Shown here: positions 11,401 through 23,120 of the stretch, in pieces | Layout of the letters: each line of letters starts with the position of its first letter | How positions within the stretch are numbered: position 1 is the stretch's first letter | NCBI RefSeq assembly: GCF_003945595.2 | Contig: NW_024104377.1 | Span: 62,001-126,000, forward strand | Source: Pipra filicauda | Taxonomy: Eukaryota; Chordata; Aves; Passeriformes; Pipridae | Length of the DNA stretch: 64,000 nt | Direction of reading: 5' to 3' | The notes under the pieces: model-generated | What the model was told of the DNA's origin: nothing | The model's input: only the letters and a program-made list of their open reading frames with translations | Databases searched by the model: none | Program-made: the position numbers and the translations under genes

Positions 11401-14400
11401 GTTCTATACCTATGTGTGTGTAGATTTGATATATTGTAGAAACAGGGGCCTGGGAAGATTCATACCATATAATTGCTTCCATCGAGTCATCCAGTACCAC
11501 CTTTAACAAAGGTGGAGACTTTACCTAAGAGATCCCACAGAGTATAATTGTTAGGAAACCTCCTTTTCTTAGAAACAGAAATCCAGTTGCCACTCTGATT
11601 TTAACAATAATTAATTTTCTCCCTCTTAGGTAAGTTCAACCCTTTAGTTAAGAAACTCTCTTCTCCTATTGGTATGTATCCTTACAATAAAAATGCAGAC
11701 AACAAGATGCACACAGTCTTCATTTGGCTAAGCTGTGCATGCCACATCATCTATGCTTCCTTTGTAAGAAGAATTCTTCTTTCACAATGCCTTTTCATTT
11801 TTTTCTTGGTTCTGTCTTCCTCTTCATCCTTTTGTCTTGTATATTTCACATTGGTGCCTCTATATTTCTGCCTGTTTCCCTCCTTCGGCTCATCTCTACA
11901 TCCCCCACTTTTTCACCCTCCTGTCTCACCACCACTTTTGAAAGCTACCTGCACATGCACTTTCTTTCTTACCTGCCATTGCAATATTAGGCTTCAAGCA
12001 GCAGCTGGCAGCCTTTTTTTCTGCTTAATTAAAGACAACCCTTTATGTTCACAGGAAATATTTGTATTTGGAACCTCAGGACTCTAGCTGTGCTTGGAAC
12101 AGCAAGAGAATTTTTTGATAAAATTCAGTGCATTAATGCTGCTGGTGCTAAGACTTCCAAATTGCCTACCAGAACCCTTACAAAACAACACCCCAGAAAA
12201 ACAGAAATAATATTTTTTTCATTAATTATAATAAGTTAAAGGTAAAATGTATGGAACAGGAAAAAAAACCTGCTGCATTTGCTTTGCTATGTGAAACTAA
12301 GTCTTAAAATATAACTAGCAATTGTTGGGATTTTGTTTTCATGAGCTAAACTTAGTTTTGCACCACTGTCTCACAAACACCTATGCAGAGTCAGATGTTC
12401 TGAGAATTAAAGAGAAAGGAAAGCAAGTCTGGTTTGAGAGGAAAAAATCTATTCTCTCTCTCAAAAACATCTGAGAAATAGAAGATTCACCATCTTCTGT
12501 TTAAAATCACTCTCCAGCTGGATTGGTTTTGAGTGTCACACATTCCAAACATGTCATATATTTGGTCGGAAGTGTTTTAATGTCATGAATCTTTTTGAAT
12601 CATCTCTTCCAGTAGTACATCCAGGATTATCTTCCCCAGCAGGCTGAGAGCAGCCCAGCCTGTTTGGGTTACCCCAGCCCACACATACACTCATGCTGCA
12701 CTGAGGAGAACTGTACAGCAACAAGAAATTCTACTGGGAACATAAACGGCACAGGAAAAATCCTGTCCAGCACTTAGAAACACAAACAGCAAGTTAAGAG
12801 ATGCCTGCAGATATAATGTATGTGAACCAAAGAGGGGAAATTGTAGTAATCACACATTGTGTTTGAGTAGTACTTTGTATTGTGAAAAAGCTTAGCATAA
12901 TATGATATGTAACTCCATTGCAGCAGGCCTGTCATTTGGAAAGTGGGAAGGAAGGAGTTTATCCTCTCCTCCAACCCAACCCTGATTTGCATTTCTCTTT
13001 GTAAAGTCATTTCAATAGCAAGCAAAAGCTCACAGTGCAATAACCATGAAGATAATCAGCTTTCAGTGCCCCCACTTCCACTGGATTTTAAATAGCAGGA
13101 TCCCCTCAGCATAGCAGAGTTTGGTCAGAATGCTTTGCTAAAATGGGGGCTCTGCTGTTGGTGTTCAAGGACAAACGCTGTTCTACAGGTATATTCATCA
13201 TCTACAGGACTCAGCCACTGGGCTTGTCAGTCCTTGCAAAAATGGGGTCATCCACAGGTATGGGAAAACTCAGGACAGTGCTGTGTACTCTTTTGGGACT
13301 GATTACCTGCAGCAAATGGGAGCTGCATAGAATGATGGCCACTGAAGTACAAGCAGCTGTTGTCGCCCCGCACTTCTGGCACAGTACCAGAGGAGATAAC
13401 CCTGGAAGTCTGCCTCCACAAATGCAAAGTTTCACTTGCATTCATCTTTCATGTAGATTTTATAAAATAAGAGATATTAAAAAAAGGCAACAATTGGAAG
13501 CTCCAGAAATAGTTTGTATAACCCTCCCCCCATTTTGTATTATGTGAGCAAAGCTTGTGCTAGATTTTAGTTGCAAAAGAGCATGTGAGAGGCCTGTGAA
13601 ATGTTGAACATTCTCATCTGGAAAAACTTTTAGATTTTTATTCCTTTATTTGGCTTGAAACAGAGCTTTTTTGCTTTTGTTAAATCTTTAACTGAGGTCT
13701 GGACCACAGGAAAAGTAAAAGGCAACATGCTGGCTAGAGGCCATCATTTTACATTTTAGAAGAAGGATTTGGAGTGAAAACAGATGAAAGCCATGGGGGC
13801 CCTGGTCAGATGGCAGTCAAAAGATCTGCAGGAGCCAGAAGGAACAGAGTCCAGCATATTTGAATCCCAGCTCAGAAGAAATCAATGATCAGCTGAAACT
13901 GGGAATGATGCAAGGAAAAATAAAGAAACAACATTCCTTGAGGTATTGCTTCAGCACTTTGTGTAGTGAATAATGGAAAAATACCATCAAGAGGAGATTT
14001 TCATAATTCTGGCATCAAGAATGTCTGTGAAGTATTTGTGTTAACCGCTGTCACTCCAGTGACATTTCTAAAAAGAACAGAAGCTGCAGAGGCACAGAAA
14101 GCAAAAGATGGCCCAGAACAAACAAGAAGACCTGGAAAACCAGAAGAGAGCAGACTAAAGAGTTGAATAGAAATCTAGTCCATGCTCAGCATCAAATGGG
14201 AATTAAAGAAGTAATTAGGGAGGAAGCATACTGACGTACAGTGGATGAAGTAACCCGTCAGGTCAGAGGAAGAATTCAGTTTGAAGAGGGCCATGTTAAA
14301 GGAGATGTTATTAGAGGTCATTGTTTTTGTGAAAGCTAATGAGTCAATTAACATACAGGAACTCCAAACTTGCTGCCTCTGAAGCATCCCATGCCCTCGT

Positions 14401-14736
14401 TTAGAAAAGTCGTGGAGGTCACAAATTGCAAAGGAACATTTTAGCTTCACTACACAATCTTAAAGACGTACAGCCATTGCAGGAAACACAAAAAACGGAG
14501 GTGTAACTGGAAACAGGCAAAACCTCAGCTAACAGCTCTTCTGTTCTTAGACTTTAAGGAAAAAAATTTCCATGCATTTTTATTAGAATGGTTTAAGAGA
14601 AAAACATGGCTCCCAAGAAATGTTTTACTCCTTTTCCTTTTAAAATTAAAAACTAAGGCGATCATGCAAAACACTGAACATTGAACTGATGTAGTTCTCA
14701 GGTTGATCAGCTGATATTCCTGTTTGGGAAATCCTT
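8478..14736. other. Unique noncoding sequence, no gene seen
   Basis: About 6.3 kb with no recognisable exon or interspersed repeat. A plus-strand frame at 11674-12087 (137 codons) is driven by a C/T-rich stretch giving Leu, Phe, Ser and Pro. Another at 13143-13547 (134 codons) is overlapped on the minus strand by two further open frames. Neither shows a domain. A T run occurs at about 10437-10445. Confidence 0.65.
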
Positions 14737-15058
14737 AAAATCATAAAATCATCAAGGTTGTAAGAGACCTTTAAGATCATCAAGTCCAACTGTCAACCCA
14801 GCATTATCACCGTAACCACTAAACCATATCATCCAGCGCCATATCACCCAGATCCAGACACCTCTCAAAAACCACCAGGGATGATGACTGCACCACCTCC
14901 ACAGGAAAACCTGTTCCAATGCCTGACCACCCTGACAGTGAAAAAGTATTTTCTAATATCTAATCTGAATCTTCCCTATCTCAGCATAAGGCCATTTCCT
15001 CTAGTCCTCTCGCTGCAGGCACAGTAGAAGAGACCAGTACCCTTCACTCTCAATAGTA
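14737..15058 (-). mobile_element. CR1 LINE, 5'-truncated 3' end
   Basis: A second CR1 3' end on the minus strand. The plus strand starts with two exact copies of AAAATCAT (14737-14752), the antisense of the CR1 8-bp terminal repeat. It continues with CATCAAGTCCAACTGTCAACC, a CACTAAACCATATC block, CACCACCTCCACAGG, CTGTTCCAATGCCTGACCACC and TTTTCTAATATCTAATCTG, all in CR1 order. It stops in the 3' UTR, about where the polymerase frame would end. It diverges at many positions from the other copies in this window and looks like a different subfamily from the 8.27 kb copy. Confidence 0.95.
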
Positions 15059-18000
15059 CCAAAACGTGGCTTTATGTGTTAACCATACTGCTGTTATAGG
15101 TATTTGTATTGCTGTAGTTACTAGCTGTGCCATTTCGGTCAAATCCTGTTTCCTTCGTCGTCCACGTGTGGTCAGTGGAAGTAGGATATGCTCTTCATGC
15201 TCTGGGGCACAGTCTTGCTTTCCTCACTCAATATTGTTTTCAGTTTGTGTAAAAATGAAAAGCATAACTGAGCCCCTACATCACTTCCATGCTCTTCAAA
15301 AACACCGTGCAATGGATATGACCCAAGGAAATTATCACTAACTTCAGCTTTTACTGCAGTGCTGCAGACTCATGTTAACTTACTGGGAAAAAACAACCCA
15401 ACCAACAACACAAATAGAGGTGGACTTTCTGTCACCAAACTATAGCTATAAGTTTTATGGTGACTGAGGTGGTGGAAAGAGAGAGAAGACTCAGTTCTTC
15501 AGCTGTTTCAGTTCACCTTGTTCTGTAAAACTTTGTTACCAGGAAAAGGCACACACTAGAGATTTATTTTCATCAACTAGTTTGTGCCATTAAGCAAAAT
15601 TACTTAAAATAAACAAAATCTCTAACCTCCCCACCAACCCTTCATGTTCCTATTGACACTTAATGCGTCATATTACAAATTTATTTTATAAATGCTGAAT
15701 CTCCACCTGATATAAAGATCTTATATAAATTTACTGAGGTGATGAGGAGCAGGGAGTGAGAAGGCTGAAGGAAGTTAGATCTGAACATTCATTGTTCCAG
15801 AAATTCATCACTAACTATTTTTAAAAAATTAAACAGTTTTCCACATGTGCTATTGTTAAAGACTCTGCATATCACACCGGATGATGTCTTGTGCAGCTGC
15901 ACCGGGCCCTTGAAAGGAAATGGACTTGTTCAGCCAATCACCTATTTTTCAGCTTCTATCATTGTGTCAAGGTTAAAGTTTTCTTTCCTTAAGGATTCCA
16001 GCTGTAAACAAGCACCCACTAACACCACCACTCTCAAACAAAAAAAACCCTGTGGTTTATCTTTTAACAGAAGTTAAAAGACTTGTTAGTCTTATAGATT
16101 GGTGCTATAATGCACACTTCAGTCTATCACTTAGCATTTAATTTAAAGGACATTTCCTTCATTAGAAAGTTCTCTCACTACAGGAAAAAAAAATATAAAT
16201 GAAGTCTCTTTAGAAACATTTTGCTTGTAGTTGGTACTCACAACTGCCTTACACCTTCACTCCCCCTCTCCAAACACAACCTCCCCCCAACAAATGCTCC
16301 CCAAACCTTCTTACATGGCTCTATTTATCTGGACTTTCTCTCTAAAGAGGAACTAAATAATCTTTATTTGTAGAAACAGGATTTGCTAGCAGAAATAAAT
16401 TTCAGAATGTATATTCACAAATATGTAATCATTGGCTAAAAATTTTGGAAGTACAAAGGTAAATATTGACTACAGCTTGTTTAGCAATCAGGTTTTTTTA
16501 GTCAGTGCTGACCCATAACAACAAAGGAGCTTAACATATTTATAACTCATACATTTTATAATTAGAAACTAAAGATTTTGTGTTCTTATGATGCATCTGT
16601 ATTTAATAATTACAAAAAGGTGAATAAATGTTACTCTTTTTTTTTTTTTTATTTCAGTAGCATTTTCCTTGGAAAGTGGAAACGGCTTTACAAACCTAAA
16701 ACTAATACAGAAAATTTCTCTCTCCCTTCTTGTCTGCCATCATGGGTAAAACCCTCTCAGGAAAAACTCTCTCAGGAGTATTACATTTTAGAGATCATTG
16801 ATTGTTAAACTGTAGAACATTCTTTTTCTATGATCTTTTTGCAGTGAACACTGCAAAGACCCAAGTTGTTATTGCTAGCATTATTGCACCATTTCACATT
16901 GCTTCCGGTGGCTCATAAAGTCTGTATATCATCATATCCTTTTCCTATGACTTTACATTAGCAGTGTAAAAGCCCAGAATACAGATTACTATTTTGGACT
17001 TAATTTTATTCCTTTTTTTTTGTATTATTTTTCTTGAATAACTTCTTCCATTAAATGAAATGTATGTCAGATTAACAGCACCTCATTAAATAGCATGTAG
17101 TTTTGACATATATGGCCCAAATGATCTTGAGTTTCTCTGTTACAAAGAGGTGCAGTCCCTTTTTGCCACACTTATGCCATACTCTTACCATAAACAAGAA
17201 TTTGGTATTGACCTGGGTCTGCAGAGAACAACGAAGAAAAGATCAGGAGCCAAAGACAGTATTTTAGATAATTTTCACTGTTGACCATTTCAGTGCTGAT
17301 GAAAAAAAGTAGCATCAGGCGTGAACATAATGTGAACATCTGCCCGACAGCTGAGAGCTTTACCTTGCAGCTTGGGAACTCAGATGGATGGTACTTGGGG
17401 TGCCACCTTCTTTTCCCTCACAGCCCAGGTTAAATATTGACTGGACTGATCTTAAGGCTGTTTGTTATGTGTGAGCCAAGGTCATTATTAATGCAACATC
17501 TCTCAGGGTCCAAAAGGTGTTAAGCACTTTACAGAGATATAGGGCAAGCCAGGTCTTAATCCCACGTGTCAGTGTCAATTTTAGACACAGTGACCAAACC
17601 TGCCACTCCTCCCTCTCCCTCCTTTCCTCCTGTTCCTGTTTCCCTGGACTGTTGTACCTCTCTAGTCACTTGGAAAATCAGAACACATATTTAGGAAACT
17701 AAAATTTGCCTCAGCATCTGAGTTTTGAAAAGACCCAAATCCTTTGCAAATGGAATGGGGATTAACAGCAGACTGTGGGATCAGTCCCCTCTGGTTGCAT
17801 GATGAGTAGAAAACCCCTTTGGCCATATCAAGGGCTAAACAGATATCTGGAATCATTTCTGCCTAGATATAGCAATGGGTAAAGGCTCCTGCACATGGTG
17901 GCGAAGGGAGTGGGGGAGTGGCAGCCTCCATCACTTATAAATCCATCATTAAATTATCTATTTTCAAATAAGAAATATTGCAATTGTACAAATATTATTT

Positions 18001-21000
18001 TTTAAAGCAGTTTCATATAGACTAGTTCCAATTTCTCTGTGAGACACTGGCAGAACCGTTACATTTTCAGAAAATAGATTTTTGATTCTCAGATATTCTG
18101 CCTCTTTTAGTCCATTCAGTGGAAATGACAGTTCAGGGTGAACTGGTAAAAAGTTATTTAGTCTAGATCAAAGGTTAAATTTTCAGCTCCCCTCTTTAAT
18201 CATAAATAAAGTTTTGAAAACGTGTTTTGGAAATGATATTTTGTGAAATTAATTTCAAGGTGGCCTTTTAGGGTAGTCAGAATTACAAGAGCCAATGTGA
18301 CACACATTGTGTAGGAGAGGAAAAGAAAGAGCTCATGTATAAGGGATTTAAGTAAGCTTATCAAAACCGCTCATGTTGAGTTGCATTTTTCTCCAGCTGA
18401 ATTCCTGCTCAGTTGCAGTTTACCAGTTGGGTCCTCCTCAAATTAAATCTACAGTTTTCTCTGCAAGGGAAGGGAAAAAGTAATAAATCAAAACTAATGA
18501 GATATTCTTTATATTATTGACGTCTTTATTTTTTCTTCCTGCGTCACTGTTAGATTTGAAAGGAGAAAACAAGGAGTGATATTGAATGTGAAAAATGAAA
18601 ACTGCCCACCCAGTGAAAAGAAGGGAAGGAGGAAATCAGGAGGGTGAGTTAGCAATTCCTTAAGCACATGCAATGTCTCTAATTTTCAACCTTGACAATT
18701 GCACTGAGACACAGAGGAGAAGCGAACTGATTGGGAGAATGTTTGCTCTTTCATAGACAGACTTGTGAGAGAAGTACATCGGTCCTTTTGCCCAGGCTGT
18801 GTGTAACACATGCACATCTCAAAACAGGCACAGAATGGCAGCCACAGGAGGGTGGAGGATTCTCAACTGTTTTTCTTCCCCTGCTCTCTCTGCCTTCCCT
18901 GCAGGGAGAATATTGACACAGCCCTTCCTTTCTCCAAGCTCAAAATTTAGTCAATTAAAACACTTTCCCTATCCTTCTCTAGATCCATCCACAAAAGCCT
19001 GTGTAAATTTCTTTTTTTCAGATTTAAAAATCATATTATTCTATTTCTTTTTTTGCTATGTGATGCTTTTGTCTCTCTCCTTCTCCAGCCCCTCCCTTAG
19101 CTCCCTGCCCCCAGAATAACAGAATAGAGTGATTAGACTGAGCAAACATTGAGACAGACAACATACAGATTGCTTTCAAATACACAAAAAAACAAAACCA
19201 TGAGAGAAGAGATAGGTTTCTTTTTCTCCCTCTCTAATCGTGGGTGTTATTATAACAATATAGGTAAAATATTTTCCAATGGGGGTGTTATTTTTAAATT
19301 GATAATGTCTGTAAGTTCGGACAGTGGTTGAGAATTTGGCACTCATCTGCTTCTGTGTGCTGGAGCACTGGCACGTTAGGCAGAATGAAGAGTGCAAAGG
19401 TGCTGTGCTGATCTGTGCTCATCCATATCATTGCACCTGATTAATATCACGTGTAGCCTTCTTGCAGTTCTGTAGGAAGATATATCTAGAGTTTGACTGT
19501 CACCAGACTGTATTAAATTTAGTGGGCATTTCTGTTGCACTCACTACTTGATTTTTCTTGTCTGGCAGCTTCTGATTGTTATCCAGAGAGCCATTCCAAT
19601 GTCTAAGAAATTAATTGATGCTATAGTCTTGCTAGGGTTTGCTTTCAACTGCTACTGCTTATTTGTCTAAAAGCGGTTCTTCAGATACAGAAATTTGAAT
19701 AAAATTAGCTGCAAAACCAGAACATTTTCTCACAAGTAAACCTTTGTAGTGAATAGATAGACACTGAATATGATATGTAGCATTCCACATGGTTACCGAA
19801 TTTGTCTTTAATGCAGGCATATATATCTAAAAGTTTTGGCATTATTTCAGAGATACTGCACACTCACAGTTCTGCCTTTAGTGTGGGCTGCAGAACACCA
19901 ATTCTCTACAAACCACCAACTTGCAGAAAGGTAACTTACATGCAATCCATCTTTTCTACAAGACCAGATATGTAAATATATTTGCTCATGACCAGAAAGC
20001 TTCTGTTATCTCCTGTTGTACTATATTTGAATGTTTTTTCTGTCCACCTATCTCAACAATTAGCTCACACTCTACAAGAGGCCATCATTTGTTTTGCTTG
20101 AAATATATGTCTGTGTGTGCAGTAGAGAACATTGGCATACACAAGACATAGGAAGTGAAACATCAACCTGTATTTTTGATGAGGCGGTGCAGAAGGTTTG
20201 GGTTTGAGTCTGAGTCTAAGAAAAAAGAGAATTTGTAATCAGCTTGCGTGAGAGAAGAATCTTTTCCTTGCACTTTCACTTATTTTCTTTCGGGACTCAA
20301 AAGATCACTGTCTGGAGCCATCAAAAATTCCTCCCTTATATGACAGATTAGAACTAGAAGTAGAACCTTTGTTACCAGACTGACTCATCTGACTTCCCTG
20401 AACAAGAACTATGCATATCTTTATAGCCCCTCTCACTTTATATTTGGTGGATATAACCTGTAACTCTGTAGTTAAGACCAGGTGTCTTGCCTCAGTATGT
20501 TGCAGACTTTCCAGGAAATTCAGATAATCAGTGCAAAAATACACTGGGATCTAGGACTCTCCTTGGCTTTCACTTTCACCTGACCAAGGTTTAAAAAGTG
20601 ACCATTCCTCATATTAATTCATTATAAGTTATGGACAGCAGCATATATTCTTCTGGTAGCCACTACAAGCATACAACTCTATGCATTGCAGCATAGAGAG
20701 AAAGGACAATGTAGAAACTAGTGACAAGAGCTGACCCTTCTATCAGAGAAAAACTGATTATCAGTCAATTTTTCATTTGTCTGTGTAACACTCAAGACAC
20801 TACCTGTCTTTCTCCTGTTGCTAATATCTGGACTGTGCTATGCAGGAAAAGTCTTAGTCAAAATTAACAAGGCAGAAAGCACTACTTGGATAGCAATTAG
20901 CAGACAGTGTCATTGCCATATCTTGCTAATAAGATGAAACAATAGAGAAGGAAATGTATTCTGTGTGCCTAATGGATGCTGTAGATCAAATAACATCTTA

Positions 21001-22235
21001 GAGATTTCTGAAGCAGTGTAAACAGAACGACTCCCTGTTGTGATAAGTCATCTTGGATCAATGGTAAAACTGGAATAATCACTGGCATGTAACTGATATG
21101 AAGAAGGGAAAAATACAACATACTGAATTTTGTATTATCAGATGAATGGCTTCATTTGAGTCTGCAAGAGTGTTTGACCAACTCTGCACTGGGCAGGAGA
21201 CAGACACTAATGGGGCTGGTTTGTTTTTGCAGACAGATATCTACCATTCCACCCTTTCTCCCTCTTGTTGCCCAACCTCAGACCAAGATCAACATGATTC
21301 AAAAGCAGGTTTCATTTATCTGACATCCACATGTGCTCCTTTAGGGGACGGAGGCTTAGATAAATGGTCTGGGTTTTGAGGTCATCTCTGTAACAGGATT
21401 AAAAATATTAACTGGCTCATAAATTTGTTTTACCAGGGTAGCGTTGCCTGGCTGAGCCTGTATCATTTTTGTAGCTAGCTACAGTTATGTTTATTGACAG
21501 ACAAGGATTATAAAATGATGACACAAGGCAGTAGTTACTCTGGGTTCCAGGAGGAACAATAAATTCTCTGCCTCCAGTTCTGGAAATGTTTCAAGGCTTT
21601 TTCTTCATGAATAGTTACTCTATAAAGCCACAGTGTTTTCTTGACTAACATTACTCATTTACTTCACCTGTGTTGCTCCAATCAGTACAACAGAGATGCA
21701 GAAGAAAGTGGTATAATACTATAAAATTTACAAAGCCCTAAATACACAGAGATGAAATTATATTTTTTCTGTAAACCTTGGTTGCCAACATCAAGAACAG
21801 AGTTTCATCTGTCTAGGGATATTTCTAAACACAAAAAAAGCATCAAAAAGGCAAACAAGAAAAACTTGATAAACATGAGGATTTTCAATTGGAGAGAAAG
21901 AAATAAAGAACATCTCTTTTAAATACACAACAAAATGACACAAAATCAAGCATGCATTAAAAGTCTGTTGAAGCCCAAGGTTTCAAATGTTAGTTATGTG
22001 TTTTAATGACACTAAGAAGTTGGACAACATTTGCTGCCCAGTGCAACATATGACACAGAGGTGGTCTGCTTCAATTTCAACCTGTTTCAGATGTCAAGTT
22101 TTTCAAGCCTCTATCATTTATCTTATCTTCCTTTTGCCCTTTCAGTGTTTGCTTACGTCTTTCCCATAGTCTGAAGCCTGAAACTGCACTCTAACTGAGG
22201 TATCACTGGTCTGAATAGCTAGGTTGATTGAGAAA
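15059..22235. other. Unique noncoding sequence, no gene seen
   Basis: About 7.2 kb of AT-rich DNA. A T14 run followed by ATTTCAG (16637-16657) resembles a splice acceptor, but I found no convincing exon after it. A 14-bp palindrome TGTAGCTAGCTACA lies at 21470-21483. C/T-rich tracts occur near 18880-19110. No open frame resembles a known protein. Confidence 0.6.
21470..21483. repeat. 14-bp perfect palindrome
   Basis: TGTAGCTAGCTACA is its own reverse complement. Palindromes of this size are expected occasionally in 64 kb. No associated element is visible. Confidence 0.6.
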
Positions 22236-23120
22236 CATGGAGGGGTTGAGGCTGGAGAGAACCTCTGGTTCAACTTCCCTGCTCAAGCAAGGTCACTTAG
22301 AGCCACCTAGATCCTCTCACCCTTTACAAATGAAAATTAATATATCCAAGAAAAAGAAGAACCTTTTTTAATGTAGTGTCACGCTGTTTCCACTGTCGTT
22401 GTCCCCCTGACTTCTTCTCTGCCTTGTACTGCTTCCTAACTCTGTTTTCCTCATTTTATATACGCAAAGCACTTCTATTGCAATTGCATGTGTCTCTATC
22501 AAATTTCCATCAGCTGATTTTTAAACACCTTTCTAGTTTCTGGAACTCCTTCAAAATTTAAAAGCATCCTCATAATTTCATCATCCAGATCATTGATCAG
22601 CAAAGGATTGAATAAAACTGGGCTCAGAAATACACCATTTTAAATGTCCTCCCAGTTTGACAACAAACCAGTGATAGTTTCTCTTTGATTTTGTTTTCTC
22701 AACCAGCCGTGAGCCTTCTCTGCAGTGATTTAATCATATACCTTAATTTGCTTACGAGAAGGCTCTGTAGGAGACTCAGGAGCCTTACTCAAGTCAAGAT
22801 ATATCACATCTACTGCTTCCCCCTTATTCACTTAACCTGTCAAAGAAAGAAATTAGATTGGTTTGATACAATTTGTCCTTGACAAATTCACATTCTCTAG
22901 ACTATTATTACCCTCGAGGTGTTCATAAATTGATTGATTGATTCTCCACCATGCAGCTTCAGTTCAAGGAAAATCACCAACATCTACTCTGATGTGCAGC
23001 TAACTGGGCTCAGTTCTGTGATTTCAATTCTACTTCTGCAGGTTTCGTATTGTCTTCCCAAAAAGGCCTCCTCACTATATTGACTATTTGTTCTCTTCAG
23101 TCCCAAAACTAACCAGGTTA
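22236..23120 (-). mobile_element. Old gapped CR1 LINE with RT domain remnant
   Basis: An ancient CR1-type retrotransposon on the minus strand. The first part (about 22236-22315 on the plus strand) carries the CR1 3'-end block around CTCTGGTTCAACTTCCCTGC and GCTCAAGCAAGGTCAC. From about 22560 to 23120 it corresponds to the reverse-transcriptase coding region. On the minus strand, 22810-22777 reads DVIYLDLSKAP, the degraded form of the CR1 RT block YLDFSKAFD that carries a catalytic Asp. Further 5' in the element, 23030-22984 reads ELSPVSCTSE, matching the NYRPVSLTS block. Stops and frameshifts interrupt the frame, so it is not functional. The 22320-22560 interval between the two parts is poorly recognisable and the copy is internally deleted. 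The pattern resembles older, reptile-wide CR1 lineages more than young avian ones (inference from memory). Confidence 0.85.

Noticed and set aside
11674..12087. 137-codon plus-strand frame as a gene
   Set aside because: The stretch is C/T-rich and gives a low-complexity Leu/Phe/Ser/Pro product with no domain. A second plus-strand frame overlaps it, as expected when stop codons are rare in pyrimidine-rich DNA.
13143..13547. 134-codon plus-strand frame as a gene
   Set aside because: Overlapping open frames exist on the other strand, there is no recognisable domain, and no splice structure supports it.
16637..16745. Possible exon after T14-ATTTCAG acceptor, ending near ATGG|GTAAAA
   Set aside because: The acceptor is good by eye, but the roughly 88-bp interval gives no recognisable peptide, and T runs followed by CAG are common in AT-rich DNA.
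17497..17600. L2/L3-like relic around GTTAAGCACTTTACAGAGATA
   Set aside because: Only a short stretch resembles the AAGCGCTTTACA-type segment of old LINE or SINE tails; the match does not continue.
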